Below the pieces are notes generated by a model. That model had not been told where the DNA came from. It ran no database searches and worked only from the letters and a program-made list of their open reading frames with translations. Positions 1 to 9,799 of a stretch of DNA of 64,000 nucleotides are shown one piece after another. Position 1 is the stretch's first letter; each line of letters starts with the position of its first letter. This stretch comes from Paenalicyclobacillus macrosporangiidus (GTDB lineage Bacteria > Bacillota > Bacilli > Alicyclobacillales > Alicyclobacillaceae), in assembly GCF_900116805.1 (NCBI RefSeq), contig NZ_FPBV01000007.1:62001-126000 (forward strand), read 5' to 3'. A program made the position numbers and the translations under genes.

Positions 1-1
1 C

Positions 2-3000
2 GACGCCTATGCCAAAGAACTGGTGTTCATGGTGTCGGACATGCAGCCCGCCGAGGCGCCTGTGCGGGTGGACCAGGCCGAGGAGAAGCGGGTCGAGCTG
101 CACCTGCACTCCAACATGTCCGCCCTCGACGGCATTCCGTCCGTGGCGGAATACATCCGACAGGCGGCCCGTTGGGGGCACGATGCCATCGCGGTGACCG
201 ATCACGGCGTCGTTCAGTCCTTCCCCGAAGCCTACCAGGCCGGCAAGAAACACGGCGTGAAGGTGTTGCTCGGGGTGGAGGCGTACGTGGTCGACGACGG
301 GACGCCGATTGTCTACCGCATGCAGGACATCCCGTTGGACGACCGGACGGAGTACGTCGTCTTCGACACGGAGACGACGGGACTCAACGCCCGCGAGGAC
401 ACCCTCATCGAGCTGGCCGCCGTGCGGATGCGTGGCCGCGAGATCGTCGACACCTTCGCGACGTTGATTGACCCGGAGCGGCCGCTGTCCCCGAAGATCT
501 CCGAGCTGACCGGCATCACCCCCGACATGCTGGTGGGGCAGCCCAAACTGGCGGAGGCGCTGGAAGGCTTCCGGCGCTTCGCGGAGGGAGCGGTCTGGGT
601 CGCGCACAACGCGGAGTTCGACGTGGGCTTCCTCGGCCAATGCGCGCAGCGGCTGGGGATGGAGCCCTGGCGGCAGCCGGTGATCGACACCCTGGCGCTG
701 GCGCGCGTGCTCTACCCGGGCGAAAAAAACTACAAGTTGAAGACGTTGACGCAGAAGTTTTCCGTGGAGCTGGTCAACCACCACCGGGCGTTGGCGGATG
801 CCGAGGCCACGGGCCGGGTGTTCGCGCACATGTTGGACGACCTGGCCGCGCGCGGCATCTCCCGGCTTTCCGAACTGAACCAGCTCACGCGCGGGGTGGA
901 CGTGACGCGTACCCGCCCGTTCCACGCCACGTTGCTCGTCGTGAACCAGACCGGGCTGCGAAACCTGTACGAGCTGGTATCGCTGGCGCACACCCAGTAC
1001 CTCTACCGCACGCCGCGGATTCCGCGCAGCGAACTGGTGCGGCTGCGGGAAGGGCTCTTGGTGGGCAGCGGCTGCCAGCAGGGCGAGGTGGTGCAGGCGT
1101 TCTTGCGCGGCAAGACGACCGACGAGATAGAGGAGATCTGCCAGTTCTACGATTTCTTGGAGATCCAGCCGGTCAGCCACTACGAGAACCTGGTCCGTGA
1201 GGAGCTCATTCAGAGCGTGCAGAGCGTCCGCGAGATACACCGCCAGTTGGTGGAGATCGGAAAGCGTCTGAACATCCCGGTGGTGGCGACGGGAGACGCC
1301 CACTACATCAACCCGTCCGACCGCATCTACCGGGAGATCTTCCTGCAGGCCCAAAACGGGGCGGAAGCGGCGCTGCAACCACCCCTGCATCTGCGCACCA
1401 CCGATGAGATGCTGGCGGAATTTCAGCATCTTGGAGCGGACGCGTACGACGTGGTCGTCACGAACACCCGCCGAATTGCGGCCCTGGTGGAGGAAGTCAA
1501 GCCCATTCCGGACGAGCTGTTCACGCCGGTCATCGACGGCGCGGAGGAAGAAATCACCCGGATGGCGTACGACAAGGCCAAGCGGCTGTACGGCGATCCG
1601 CTGCCCGACATTGTCGCCGCCCGCCTGGAGAAGGAGTTGAACTCCATCATCCAGAACGGGTTCGCGGTGATCTATCTCATCGCCCACAAGTTGGTGGTCA
1701 AGTCGCTGTCGGACGGGTACCTGGTCGGCAGCCGCGGTTCCGTGGGGTCGTCCTTGGTCGCGACGATGACCGACATCACCGAGGTGAACCCGTTGCCGCC
1801 GCACTACCTGTGCCCGCAGTGCCAGTACAGCGAGTTCATCACCGACGGCTCGGTCGGGTCCGGGTTTGACCTGCCCGCCAAGGACTGCCCGCGCTGCGGG
1901 GCGGCGCTGCACAAGGACGGCCAGGACATCCCGTTCGAGACCTTCCTCGGGTTCAACGGGGACAAAGTGCCGGACATCGATCTCAATTTCTCGGGCGAGT
2001 ACCAGCCGCGGGCCCACCGCTACACGGAGGAGCTGTTCGGGAAGGACCACGTCTTCCGGGCGGGCACCATCTCCGCCGTGGCGGAGAAGACCGCGTACGG
2101 ATATGTGCGCAAGTTCGCCGAGGAGCGCGGGCTCATCCTGCGCAACGCCGAGATCGACCGGTTGGTGAAAGGGTGCACCGGCATCAAGCGCACCACGGGC
2201 CAACACCCCGGCGGCCAGGTGGTGGTGCCGCATTACAAGTCCATCTACGATTTCACGCCGGTTCAGTATCCGGCGGACGACAAGAACGCGGGCACCCTGA
2301 CGACGCACTTCGACTACCACTCGGGCTTGGAGAACTGCCTGCTGAAGCTCGACATCCTGGGACACGACGATCCGACGGTCATCCGCATGCTCCAGGATCT
2401 GACGGGGGTTGATCCGAAGTCGATCCCGATGGACGACCCGCAGGTCCTCGGCCTGTTCAGCGGCACCGAGACGCTCGGCGTCCGGCCGGAGGACATCCGT
2501 TCCGCCACGGGCACGTACGCGATTCCCGAGTTCGGCACGAAGTTCGTCCGCCAGATGCTGGAGGACACGCGGCCGACGACGTTCTCCGAGCTGGTGCGCA
2601 TCTCCGGTCTCTCCCACGGGACGGACGTGTGGCTGAACAACGCCCAAGACCTGATCCGCAACGGGATCGCCACCCTGTCGGAGGTCATCTGCGCCCGGGA
2701 CGACATCATGGTGTACCTCATCTACAAGGGCCTGGAGCCGGCGCGCGCGTTCAAGATCATGGAGTCCATCCGCAAGGGCAAAGGCGTGAAGGAAGAGGAC
2801 GCGGAATACATGCGCCAGTTCGGGGTGCCGGAGTGGTACATCGAGTCGGGGCGCAAGATCAAATACATGTTCCCCAAGGCCCACGCGGCGGCGTACGTGT
2901 TGATGGCGATGCGCATCGCTTGGTTCAAGGTGCATTACCCGCTGGCGTTCTACGCCACGTATTTCACCGTGCGCGCGGACGATTTCGACGTCGAGCTGAT

Positions 3001-3400
3001 GGTCCAGGGGCGCGACGCCATCGTGCGGAGGATCGAAGAGATTGAGCAGAAGGGCAATGGCGCATCGCCGAAGGAGAAGAGCCTGCTGACGGTGCTCGAG
3101 GTGGCGCTGGAGATGGTGGTGCGCGGCTTCCGCTTCCTGCCCGTCGATCTCATGCAGTCGCACGCGACGCAGTTTCTCATCCGGGAGGAGGAAAACGCCT
3201 TGCTGCCGCCGTTCGCGGCGGTGCCGGGCATCGGCGAGGCGGCCGCCAAGAGCCTGTACCAGGCTTGCCAGGACGGGCCGTTCCTGTCCGTGGAGGACCT
3301 CCAGGAGCGAAGCCGGGTCGGGCGGAACGTCATCGAGGTGCTGGAACAGCTGGGATGCCTGAAGGGGCTGCCCGAGACGAACCAGTTGTCGCTGTTCTGA
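2..3400 (+). CDS. polC: DNA polymerase III PolC, alpha subunit (5' end missing)
   Basis: This is the Gram-positive replicative polymerase, which carries its own 3'-5' proofreading exonuclease. The reading frame is already open at base 2, so about 1132 residues remain of a protein usually near 1430; the N-terminal region is outside the window. Visible in order: the PHP motif HLHSNMSALDG (about residue 34), the exonuclease inserted into PHP with FDTETTGL (about 121), a CPQC/CPRC zinc site (about 603-632), the palm motif PDIDLNFSGEY with the catalytic aspartates (about 657), a helix-hairpin-helix VPGIGEAA near 1074, and a C-terminal QLSLF that matches a sliding-clamp-binding peptide. It converges on tdk downstream. 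Identification is firm. Confidence 0.98.
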   Translation, partial: DAYAKELVFMVSDMQPAEAPVRVDQAEEKRVELHLHSNMSALDGIPSVAEYIRQAARWGHDAIAVTDHGVVQSFPEAYQAGKKHGVKVLLGVEAYVVDDGTPIVYRMQDIPLDDRTEYVVFDTETTGLNAREDTLIELAAVRMRGREIVDTFATLIDPERPLSPKISELTGITPDMLVGQPKLAEALEGFRRFAEGAVWVAHNAEFDVGFLGQCAQRLGMEPWRQPVIDTLALARVLYPGEKNYKLKTLTQKFSVELVNHHRALADAEATGRVFAHMLDDLAARGISRLSELNQLTRGVDVTRTRPFHATLLVVNQTGLRNLYELVSLAHTQYLYRTPRIPRSELVRLREGLLVGSGCQQGEVVQAFLRGKTTDEIEEICQFYDFLEIQPVSHYENLVREELIQSVQSVREIHRQLVEIGKRLNIPVVATGDAHYINPSDRIYREIFLQAQNGAEAALQPPLHLRTTDEMLAEFQHLGADAYDVVVTNTRRIAALVEEVKPIPDELFTPVIDGAEEEITRMAYDKAKRLYGDPLPDIVAARLEKELNSIIQNGFAVIYLIAHKLVVKSLSDGYLVGSRGSVGSSLVATMTDITEVNPLPPHYLCPQCQYSEFITDGSVGSGFDLPAKDCPRCGAALHKDGQDIPFETFLGFNGDKVPDIDLNFSGEYQPRAHRYTEELFGKDHVFRAGTISAVAEKTAYGYVRKFAEERGLILRNAEIDRLVKGCTGIKRTTGQHPGGQVVVPHYKSIYDFTPVQYPADDKNAGTLTTHFDYHSGLENCLLKLDILGHDDPTVIRMLQDLTGVDPKSIPMDDPQVLGLFSGTETLGVRPEDIRSATGTYAIPEFGTKFVRQMLEDTRPTTFSELVRISGLSHGTDVWLNNAQDLIRNGIATLSEVICARDDIMVYLIYKGLEPARAFKIMESIRKGKGVKEEDAEYMRQFGVPEWYIESGRKIKYMFPKAHAAAYVLMAMRIAWFKVHYPLAFYATYFTVRADDFDVELMVQGRDAIVRRIEEIEQKGNGASPKEKSLLTVLEVALEMVVRGFRFLPVDLMQSHATQFLIREEENALLPPFAAVPGIGEAAAKSLYQACQDGPFLSVEDLQERSRVGRNVIEVLEQLGCLKGLPETNQLSLF

Positions 3401-3406
3401 CGGAGA

Positions 3407-3469
3407 GACGGCGGGCGTGCGGCTGCGCTCCTGCGCTCACGCGAGCCTCTCCGCGACCCGCCCGCCGTC
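3407..3469. repeat. Inverted repeat between convergent polC and tdk
   Basis: Two perfectly complementary 11-base arms (3407-3417 and 3459-3469, GACGGCGGGCG type) lie between the converging stop codons of polC and tdk, with a 41-base spacer. The position suits a bidirectional terminator, but there is no T-tract on either side, so termination is only a possibility. Confidence 0.35.
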
Positions 3470-3474
3470 CGCGC

Positions 3475-4188
3475 TCACTGTGGAAGAGGTCTGGAGGATT
3501 CACGCGCGACAGCCGCCTCTGCCCAGGTAAGGGTTTCTGGGGGAACGGTCTCATGGCAGCGCCGGCAGCGCGGTTCGTAGGATTCGGTGGCGCCCGGGAA
3601 GACGACCGGATCGTTCCAGTCGGCCGGCCGTCCGTTGATGATCCGCTGCGGGAGGACGGCGGGCGCACCGCAGCGCATGCAGGTGGCGGTGAGGCTCACC
3701 CGTTCGTCCGCGAGGGCCAGGATGTCGCCCATCGGCCCAAACGGCATCCCGCGGAAGTCCTTGTCGAGACCCGACACCATGATCTGGCATCCGCGGCGCA
3801 GGAGTTCCATCAGGACCCGGACAATCACCCAACCTTCCTCATCCCGTTCCATGAAAAACTGGACTTCGTCGCAGACGACGACGCGAACGCCGTCCTCGAG
3901 GCAGCGCGCCAACAGCTCCAGCGCGCTGCTGACCGGCGTGGCCGGGACGCGCTGTCCCCCGTGGCTGGCGATCTCGGTCGCGGAGTAGCGCCGGTCGAGC
4001 CCGTGCTTGTAGACCCCGATGCGGCGCGGGGTGTAGGCGCGGCCGTCGCGGCGGGCCGCCTGGGCGCGGATGGATTCAATCCGTTCCGCCGTGCGGAGGC
4101 GGGCAATGAGCTCTTCCGTCTTGCCGGACATCATGTTGCCGGTGATCACCAAGAGGTGGCCGGTCTCCAGGGAAGTTTGCAATGTCAT
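3475..4188 (-). CDS. tdk: Thymidine kinase
   Basis: Type II thymidine kinase, phosphorylating thymidine in the dTTP salvage pathway. The 237-residue product has the P-loop GNMMSGKTEEL (about residue 16), the Walker B-like DEVQFF, the conserved SGLDKDFRGMPFGPM segment, and two Cys pairs, CMRC and CRRC, that form the expected structural zinc site. The ATG at 4188 was chosen because it sits just after a GGAAGG ribosome site and just ahead of the conserved sequence; the frame stays open upstream but codes nothing recognisable. It is slightly longer than typical family members (about 190-220 residues) because of extra residues after the P-loop and at the C-terminus. It is one of only two minus-strand genes in the window. 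Confidence 0.93.
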   Translation of the reverse strand: MTLQTSLETGHLLVITGNMMSGKTEELIARLRTAERIESIRAQAARRDGRAYTPRRIGVYKHGLDRRYSATEIASHGGQRVPATPVSSALELLARCLEDGVRVVVCDEVQFFMERDEEGWVIVRVLMELLRRGCQIMVSGLDKDFRGMPFGPMGDILALADERVSLTATCMRCGAPAVLPQRIINGRPADWNDPVVFPGATESYEPRCRRCHETVPPETLTWAEAAVARESSRPLPQ

Positions 4189-4288
4189 CAGCCGCCTTCC
4201 TGTGAAGAGTACCCGGGTAGGGTTCGCGATGCCCGGCACGGATTCCTGCCGGCGAACCGGGACGGGGCGAATGGCGAAGAAATCAGTG

Positions 4289-4318
4289 TTTGCAGGCAGC
4301 GGCAGAAGGTGGTATACT
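4289..4318 (+). promoter_or_regulatory. Candidate sigma-A promoter of the rimP-nusA-infB operon
   Basis: TTTGCA (4289-4294) and TATACT (4313-4318) are separated by 18 bases, about 200 bases upstream of the rimP start and just ahead of the leader hairpin. The -10 is strong and the -35 is weak. Confidence 0.45.
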
Positions 4319-4348
4319 CGGATCGTTAGACTTCGTATAGGCTGTGAC

Positions 4349-4376
4349 GCGAAGAGTGGGGTTCCCCACTCTTCGC
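4349..4376 (+). promoter_or_regulatory. rimP leader hairpin
   Basis: A perfect 13-base inverted repeat, GCGAAGAGTGGGG paired with CCCCACTCTTCGC (4349-4361 with 4364-4376), lies in the presumed 5' leader of rimP. A hairpin with this AAGAGTGGG/CCCACTCTT core upstream of rimP recurs in Firmicutes and is, as I recall, the basis of the rimP-leader RNA family. No T-tract follows, so it does not look like a simple terminator. The function is unknown to me. Confidence 0.65.
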
Positions 4377-4517
4377 TGTATGAAGCGGGGTCGCGAGGTG
4401 TGGACGGCTGACGATGGAGCGCGGGAGCATGCGCGGACAGGGGCCGCACCGGCGGGAGCGGGGCGGCTGGCACCCGGGGCACCGCATGGGAACGAACAGG
4501 CCGAAGGAGGTACGGGT

Positions 4518-4991
4518 GTGCCCAAGGAACGCGTGACGGACATCGTGGAGCGACTGGCCCAACCCATCGCCGCAGAGGTGGGCGTGGAACTGGTCGATGT
4601 GGAGTACAAGAAAGAGGGTGCCAACTGGTACCTGAGGGTGTTCATCGACAAGGAGGGCGGAGTCGACATCGACGATTGCACGCGCGTCAGCGAGCGCCTC
4701 TCGGAACGGTTGGATGAAGTGGACCCGATTCCCTCTTCTTACTTCCTTGAGGTCTCCTCCCCAGGCGCGGAACGCCCGCTGAAGAAACCGTCCGACTTCG
4801 AACGGGCCATCGGACAATTCGTGCACGTCTCCCTGTACGAACCCTGGCAGGGTCAAAAGGTGTTCGAGGGAGAGCTCACGGAGTATGACGGGGAATCCCT
4901 GACCCTCTCGTACGCGGTCAAAGGGGTCCGCAAGACGGCCCGGATCCCTATGGAAAAGATCGCCGCAGCGCGGTTGGCCGTTCAGTTGTAG
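4518..4991 (+). CDS. rimP: Ribosome maturation factor RimP
   Basis: RimP (YlxS) assists maturation of the 30S subunit. It is the first gene of the nusA-infB operon, as in most Bacillales. The product is 157 residues, normal for the family, with the N-terminal [20 protein letters not shown] strand-helix region, the motif [10 protein letters not shown] (about residues 81-90) and a C-terminal SH3-like half. The frame is open further upstream, but the GTG at 4518 is preceded at 7 bases by a full AAGGAGG site (4504-4510) and gives the expected N-terminus, so it is preferred over ATG 4344. nusA begins 21 bases after the stop. Confidence 0.94.
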   Translation: MPKERVTDIVERLAQPIAAEVGVELVDVEYKKEGANWYLRVFIDKEGGVDIDDCTRVSERLSERLDEVDPIPSSYFLEVSSPGAERPLKKPSDFERAIGQFVHVSLYEPWQGQKVFEGELTEYDGESLTLSYAVKGVRKTARIPMEKIAAARLAVQL

Positions 4992-5012
4992 GAAGGGAGG
5001 AGGAGCCGTGTC

Positions 5013-6131
5013 ATGAATGCCGAGTTCATCGACGCGCTGGAACAGTTGCAGCGGGAAAAGGGGATCGACAAGGACACCCTGTTGGAGGCCATCGAGGCGG
5101 CGCTCATCTCAGGATACAAACGCAACTTCAATTCCGCCCCGAATGTGCGGGTGGAGATCAACCGGGACACGGGCGAGGTGAAGGTGTACGCCCGCAAGAC
5201 CGTGGTGGAGGAGCCGCAGGACCCGCGCCTGGAGATCTCCCTGGACGCCGCCTTGGACATCCATCCAAACTACCAGCTCGGCGATATCGTAGAGATTGAA
5301 GTGACGCCGAGAGATTTTGGACGGATTGCGGCACAGACGGCCAAACAGGTCGTCACCCAGCGCATCCGGGAGGCGGAGCGGTCCATCGTCTACAGCAAAT
5401 TCGTCGACCGGGCCGAGGACATTGTGACCGGCGTGGTCGGGCGGCAGGACGCCCGCGCGACGTACGTCGACCTGGGCCAGACGGAGGCTGTGCTGCCGGT
5501 GTCCGAACAGATGCCGACTGACCGGTTTCGCCCCGGCGACCGGGTGAAGGCGTACATCACCCGGGTGGAGCGCACCAGCAAAGGGCCGCAGGTCGTTCTC
5601 TCGCGCACCCATCCCGGGTTGCTCAAGCGGCTGTTCGAGCTGGAGGTGCCGGAGATCTACGACGGCGTCGTCGAGATTAAGGCCGTCGCCCGGGAGGCGG
5701 GTCACCGTTCCAAAATTGCGGTGCACTCCCGCAATCCGGAGGTCGATCCCATCGGGGCCTGCGTCGGATCGCGCGGGATGCGCGTACAGGCCGTGGTCAA
5801 TGAACTGGGCGGAGAGAAGATTGACATCGTCAAGTGGAGCGACGACCCGGCCGAGTTCGTCTCCAATGCGCTGTCCCCGGCCAAGGTGGTCTCGGTCCAG
5901 ATCTTCGAGGAGGACAAGGTGGCGCGGGCGGTCGTGCCCGACCATCAACTGTCGCTGGCCATCGGCAAGGAAGGTCAGAACGCGCGCTTGGCCGCGAAGC
6001 TGACCGGTTGGAAGATTGATATCAAGAGCGAGACGCAGGCCGCCGAGCTGGGGATGTTCGGGCGCATCACCGACTTCGAGGACGACGACGAGGTCGGGAC
6101 GCTGTCGGCCGACTGGCTGAACGAACCGTGA
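5013..6131 (+). CDS. nusA: Transcription termination/antitermination factor NusA
   Basis: NusA binds RNA polymerase and nascent RNA and modulates pausing and termination. The 372-residue protein has the N-terminal polymerase-binding domain (MNAEFIDALEQLQREKG), an S1 domain (about 135-200, with GVVGRQDARATYVDLG), and tandem KH domains (about 230-345, with DPIGACVGSRGMRVQ and AIGKEGQNARLA). Like other Firmicute NusA proteins it lacks the C-terminal acidic repeats of the E. coli protein. A strong GGGAGGAGG stretch precedes the ATG. It lies between rimP and ylxR in the conserved order. Confidence 0.97.
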   Translation: MNAEFIDALEQLQREKGIDKDTLLEAIEAALISGYKRNFNSAPNVRVEINRDTGEVKVYARKTVVEEPQDPRLEISLDAALDIHPNYQLGDIVEIEVTPRDFGRIAAQTAKQVVTQRIREAERSIVYSKFVDRAEDIVTGVVGRQDARATYVDLGQTEAVLPVSEQMPTDRFRPGDRVKAYITRVERTSKGPQVVLSRTHPGLLKRLFELEVPEIYDGVVEIKAVAREAGHRSKIAVHSRNPEVDPIGACVGSRGMRVQAVVNELGGEKIDIVKWSDDPAEFVSNALSPAKVVSVQIFEEDKVARAVVPDHQLSLAIGKEGQNARLAAKLTGWKIDIKSETQAAELGMFGRITDFEDDDEVGTLSADWLNEP

Positions 6132-6150
6132 TGACGAGGGGGCTTTGGGC

Positions 6151-6435
6151 ATGCAACGGCAGCGAAAACTGCCCTTGCGCAAATGCGTGGGGTGCCAGGG
6201 GATGTTCCCGAAGCGGGAATTGATCCGGGTGGTCCTGACGCCGGAGGAGCAGATCCTGCTCGATCCGACGGGCAAGCGCAACGGCCGCGGAGCGTATCTG
6301 TGCGCCAATCCGGACTGCCTGCGCCAGGCGCGCAAGCGCAAGTCGCTCGAACGGGCGCTGAAGCATCCCATCCCGGAAGGCGTGTATGACGAACTGGAGG
6401 CGAGGCTGGCGGAGGTGTCCCCGGGTGGCGCGTGA
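6151..6435 (+). CDS. ylxR: YlxR family RNA-binding protein (DUF448)
   Basis: A small basic protein of 94 residues found between nusA and the L7Ae-like gene in most Firmicutes. It carries the hallmark segment RKCVGCQGMFPKRELIRVV near the N-terminus and GRGAYLCANPDCL, with paired cysteines, in the middle. YlxR proteins are nucleic-acid-binding regulators; their role was unclear for a long time and some work links them to RNase P or to global expression. ATG 6151 was chosen because GAGGGGG lies 8 bases before it; TTG 6145 is in frame but closer to that site. The stop overlaps the start of the next gene. Confidence 0.92.
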   Translation: MQRQRKLPLRKCVGCQGMFPKRELIRVVLTPEEQILLDPTGKRNGRGAYLCANPDCLRQARKRKSLERALKHPIPEGVYDELEARLAEVSPGGA

Positions 6436-6889
6436 ATCGCAGGCGGACCGGGCACGTGCGCGGGCTCTGGGTCTCCTGGGGCTGGCACAGCGCGCCGGCG
6501 GGATCATCGCGGGCAGCGATGCGGTGCTGGCGGCGTTTGGCAAGGGCCGGGTGCGATTGGTGCTGCTAGCGGCGGACGCGGGCGCGAATGCGGAGAAGAA
6601 GGTGCGCGACAAGTGCGCGTTTTACAGGATACAGATGGTCTCGTGTTTCGACCGGAACGAGTTGGGCCGCGCGCTGGGGCGCGGGCCGACCGTCATGGCG
6701 GGTGTGACCGACCCCGGGTTCACCGAGAAGCTGTTGCAGTACACGGGGGAATTCTGCGGGGGTGAAGCCTTTGACGAAACTGCGGGTGTACGAGTACGCA
6801 AAGCAATTGAACATGTCGAGCAAGGAGATCCTCACTATCCTCAACCGCCTCGACGTGCCCGTGGCCAACCACATGAGCGTGATGGATGA
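6425..6889 (+). CDS. ylxQ: L7Ae-like ribosomal protein YlxQ, with an extended C-terminus
   Basis: A member of the L7Ae/L30e/S12e/Gadd45 RNA-binding family that follows ylxR and precedes infB. The core (about residues 11-105) is typical: [17 protein letters not shown] at the start and a [16 protein letters not shown] end. GTG 6425 has GGAGGTG 7 bases upstream and overlaps the ylxR stop. The family is usually about 100 residues. Here no stop appears at the normal place and the frame runs on to 6889, giving 154 residues and a 128-base overlap with the start of infB. The extra tail is unlike anything I recognise and probably reflects translation of infB DNA in another frame. Confidence 0.85.
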   Translation: MARESQADRARARALGLLGLAQRAGGIIAGSDAVLAAFGKGRVRLVLLAADAGANAEKKVRDKCAFYRIQMVSCFDRNELGRALGRGPTVMAGVTDPGFTEKLLQYTGEFCGGEAFDETAGVRVRKAIEHVEQGDPHYPQPPRRARGQPHERDG

Positions 6890-9743
6890 CGATATGGTGA
6901 AAAAGGTCGAGCAGTTCTTCGCCGATGTCAAGCAACGAGCGGCTCAGCGCCATGCCACCGAGATGGAGCGTGAGTTGCGGGAGAAGCAGCGGGCGCGCGA
7001 GCGGGCGGCGCGTCTGGAACAACAGCGGCAGGAGCAGCAGGCGCGCGCGGATGGGCCGTATCGCAATGGCGGTTGGCGGGATGGCGCGCGGAAGAGCGGG
7101 CAAGAGAGCGCGACGGGATCCCAGGCACCGGCTCGGCCGGGGCGTCCGGATGCAGACCGCAGCAACGGACGGGCTGCGGCGGCGGGTGCGGGGGCCGCGG
7201 CCGAGCCGGCGGGCCGTCCTTCCGCGCCGGCAGGGGCAGCGCCCGGGTCGGCTGCTTCCGCAGCGGCGGAACGGGGAGACCGGCCGGCGGGCGGGCCGGC
7301 CGCCTCTCGGATGGAAGCGGGCCGCGTGGGTGACGCGCGCGCCCAGACGGGGGTTCGCACTGGGATGGATCGTGCCGATCGGCCAGGTCAGGATCGGAAT
7401 GGACGCGGCGCGGACCGCAACGGAGGGGATCGCGGCGGCCGCGCATACGAGCGCAATGGAGGAGATCGCGGCGGCTACGACCGCGATGGACGGGCCGCGA
7501 GCGCGGGCGGCCGGAACTCGGCCGCACAGAGCGGGAGTGCCGGCATGGACCGCGGCCCGCGCGGCGGCCATGACCGCGACAGAAACGCCGGCGGGCGGCC
7601 CGCCGGCCGGGGGCCCGGCCGTGGTGCGGGCGGATCCGGCGGGGACCGCGGTCCTCGCGGCGGCTTCGGCGGCTCTGGCGGGGCTCGCGGCGGGGGCCGG
7701 CCCGGCGGTTTCACGGAAGGCCGGGATCGCGGCGCACGCGGGAATTTCGGCGGTGGCTTCGGCGGAGCCCGCGGTGGCGGCCGGCCGGGCGGCTTTGGCG
7801 GTGGCGCCGGCCGGGGGCCTGCCGCGGTGGCCCAGAAACCGGTGAGCCCGGCGTCGAAAGCCAAGGAAAAAGAGCGCGAGCGCGGGCATAAGGACTTCGA
7901 CCGCGATCGCAAGGAGCGCTTCAACGAGGAGAAGCTGGTGCAGCGGGCCGGCGGCCGGCGCCGTGCGGGCAGCAATGGCCGAGCCGATGTGCCGAGCCAG
8001 GTGACCGTCGAAGGACCGATGACGGTCGGCGAGTTCGCGAAGCTGCTGCATCGCGAGGCGTCGGAGATCATCAAGAAGCTCCTGTTCCTCGGCGTCATGG
8101 CGACCATCAACCAGGAGATCGACACCGACGCGATGGAACTCATCGCCAGTGAATACGGGGTGGAGCTGGTCGTCAAGGAGCCGGTTGACGAAGAGGCCAT
8201 CGATATGCTGGTCGAGGCGGACAATCCGGAGGACCTGGTGGCGCGGCCGCCGGTGGTCACCATCATGGGCCACGTCGACCACGGCAAGACGACCCTGCTC
8301 GACGCCATCCGCAAGAGCCGTGTCGTGGCGACGGAGGCGGGCGGCATCACGCAGCACATCGGCGCGTACCAGGTCGAGGTCGGCGGACGCAAGATCACGT
8401 TCCTCGACACGCCGGGCCACGAGGCGTTCACGACGATGCGGGCGCGCGGGGCCCAGGTGACCGACATCACCATCCTGGTGGTTGCCGCGGACGACGGGGT
8501 GATGCCGCAGACGGTGGAGGCCATCAACCACGCCAAAGCGGCCAACGTGCCCATCATCGTGGCGGTCAACAAGATCGACAAGCCGGAGGCCAACCCGGAC
8601 CGGGTGAAGCAGGAGCTGACCCAATACGGCCTGGTGGCCGAGGAGTGGGGCGGCGACACGGTGTTCGTCAACATCTCGGCGCTCAAGAAGGAAGGGCTGG
8701 ATCAGCTCCTCGAGATGGTCCTGTTGGTCGCTGACCTGCAGGATCTCAAGGCCAATCCGAAGGCTCGTCCGCGCGGCACGGTGATTGAGGCGAAGCTGGA
8801 CCGGGGCCGGGGGCCGGTGGCGACCGTGCTGGTGCAGAACGGCACGCTCCGCGTGGGCGACATCGTCGTGGCCGGTACCACGTATGGCCGGGTTCGGGCG
8901 ATGACGAATGACCTCGGCAAGCGCATCAAGGAAGCGGGCCCGTCCACCCCGGTGGAGATCCAGGGGCTGGGCGAGGTGCCGAGCGCGGGCGACCTGTTCG
9001 TGGTGTACGACGACGAGCGGGCTGCGCGCCAGTTGGTGCAGAAGCGCACCAATCGCGAGAAGGCGGAACAGATGCAGACCACGGCGCGCGTCACGTTGGA
9101 CGACCTGTACCGCCAGATCCAGGAGGGCAATGTCAAGGAGCTCAACGTGATCGTCAAGGCGGACGTGCAGGGATCGGTGGAAGCCATCGTGGGGTCCATC
9201 GAGAAGATCGACGTCGCGGGCGTACGGGTGAAGGTGATCCACCGCGGGGTCGGCGCCATCACGGAGTCGGATGTGGCCTTGGCCAACGCGTCGAACGCCA
9301 TCATCATCGGGTTCCAGGTGCGGCCGGACACCAATGCGGCACGCGCCGCCGAAGAGCACAAGGTGGACATCCGGCTGTACCGCGTGATTTACGACGTCAC
9401 ATCCGAGTTGGAGTCGGCCATGAAGGGCCTGCTCGAGCCCGAATTCAAGGAGGTCGTGCTGGGCCACGCGGAGGTCCGCCAGGTGTTCCACATCTCCAAG
9501 GTGGGCACGGTCGCCGGGTGTTACGTCACGGACGGCAAATTGACGCGTGACGCGGAGTGCCGCCTCGTCCGCAACGGGGTCGTGGTGTATGAAGGCAAAC
9601 TCGACTCGCTCAAACGCTTCAAGGATGATGTCCGGGAGGTTGCCAGCGGGTTCGAGTGCGGCCTGACGCTGGAGCGGTTCAACGACATCAAGGTTGGCGA
9701 CGTCGTCGAAGCCTTTAAAATGGAGGCTGTCAAGCCAGAATAA
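6762..9743 (+). CDS. infB: Translation initiation factor IF-2
   Basis: IF-2 is the GTPase that places initiator fMet-tRNA on the 30S subunit and promotes subunit joining. The 993-residue protein is long for the family. It has an N-terminal IF2_N domain ([19 protein letters not shown]), a charged helix, then about 280 residues of low-complexity Gly/Arg/Asp/Ala sequence including near-repeats of RNGGDRGG, a second IF2_N-like region ([20 protein letters not shown]), and the G domain from about residue 495 ([25 protein letters not shown]), followed by the beta-barrel domains. Start GTG 6762 lies inside the ylxQ tail. A TTG at 6771 is a possible alternative. Confidence 0.97.
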   Translation: MKPLTKLRVYEYAKQLNMSSKEILTILNRLDVPVANHMSVMDDDMVKKVEQFFADVKQRAAQRHATEMERELREKQRARERAARLEQQRQEQQARADGPYRNGGWRDGARKSGQESATGSQAPARPGRPDADRSNGRAAAAGAGAAAEPAGRPSAPAGAAPGSAASAAAERGDRPAGGPAASRMEAGRVGDARAQTGVRTGMDRADRPGQDRNGRGADRNGGDRGGRAYERNGGDRGGYDRDGRAASAGGRNSAAQSGSAGMDRGPRGGHDRDRNAGGRPAGRGPGRGAGGSGGDRGPRGGFGGSGGARGGGRPGGFTEGRDRGARGNFGGGFGGARGGGRPGGFGGGAGRGPAAVAQKPVSPASKAKEKERERGHKDFDRDRKERFNEEKLVQRAGGRRRAGSNGRADVPSQVTVEGPMTVGEFAKLLHREASEIIKKLLFLGVMATINQEIDTDAMELIASEYGVELVVKEPVDEEAIDMLVEADNPEDLVARPPVVTIMGHVDHGKTTLLDAIRKSRVVATEAGGITQHIGAYQVEVGGRKITFLDTPGHEAFTTMRARGAQVTDITILVVAADDGVMPQTVEAINHAKAANVPIIVAVNKIDKPEANPDRVKQELTQYGLVAEEWGGDTVFVNISALKKEGLDQLLEMVLLVADLQDLKANPKARPRGTVIEAKLDRGRGPVATVLVQNGTLRVGDIVVAGTTYGRVRAMTNDLGKRIKEAGPSTPVEIQGLGEVPSAGDLFVVYDDERAARQLVQKRTNREKAEQMQTTARVTLDDLYRQIQEGNVKELNVIVKADVQGSVEAIVGSIEKIDVAGVRVKVIHRGVGAITESDVALANASNAIIIGFQVRPDTNAARAAEEHKVDIRLYRVIYDVTSELESAMKGLLEPEFKEVVLGHAEVRQVFHISKVGTVAGCYVTDGKLTRDAECRLVRNGVVVYEGKLDSLKRFKDDVREVASGFECGLTLERFNDIKVGDVVEAFKMEAVKPE

Positions 9744-9799
9744 AGGCGGTTGACACATGAATCGCCCCGGCCTGCCGGCCGTGGCGAGGGGGGAAATGT

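Noticed and set aside
6720-9758. A 1012-codon open frame on the minus strand opposite infB
   Set aside because: It is the antisense of a firmly identified gene, has no ribosome site or recognisable domain, and long antisense frames are normal in GC-rich coding DNA. The same holds for 13529-15628 and 35105-38197.
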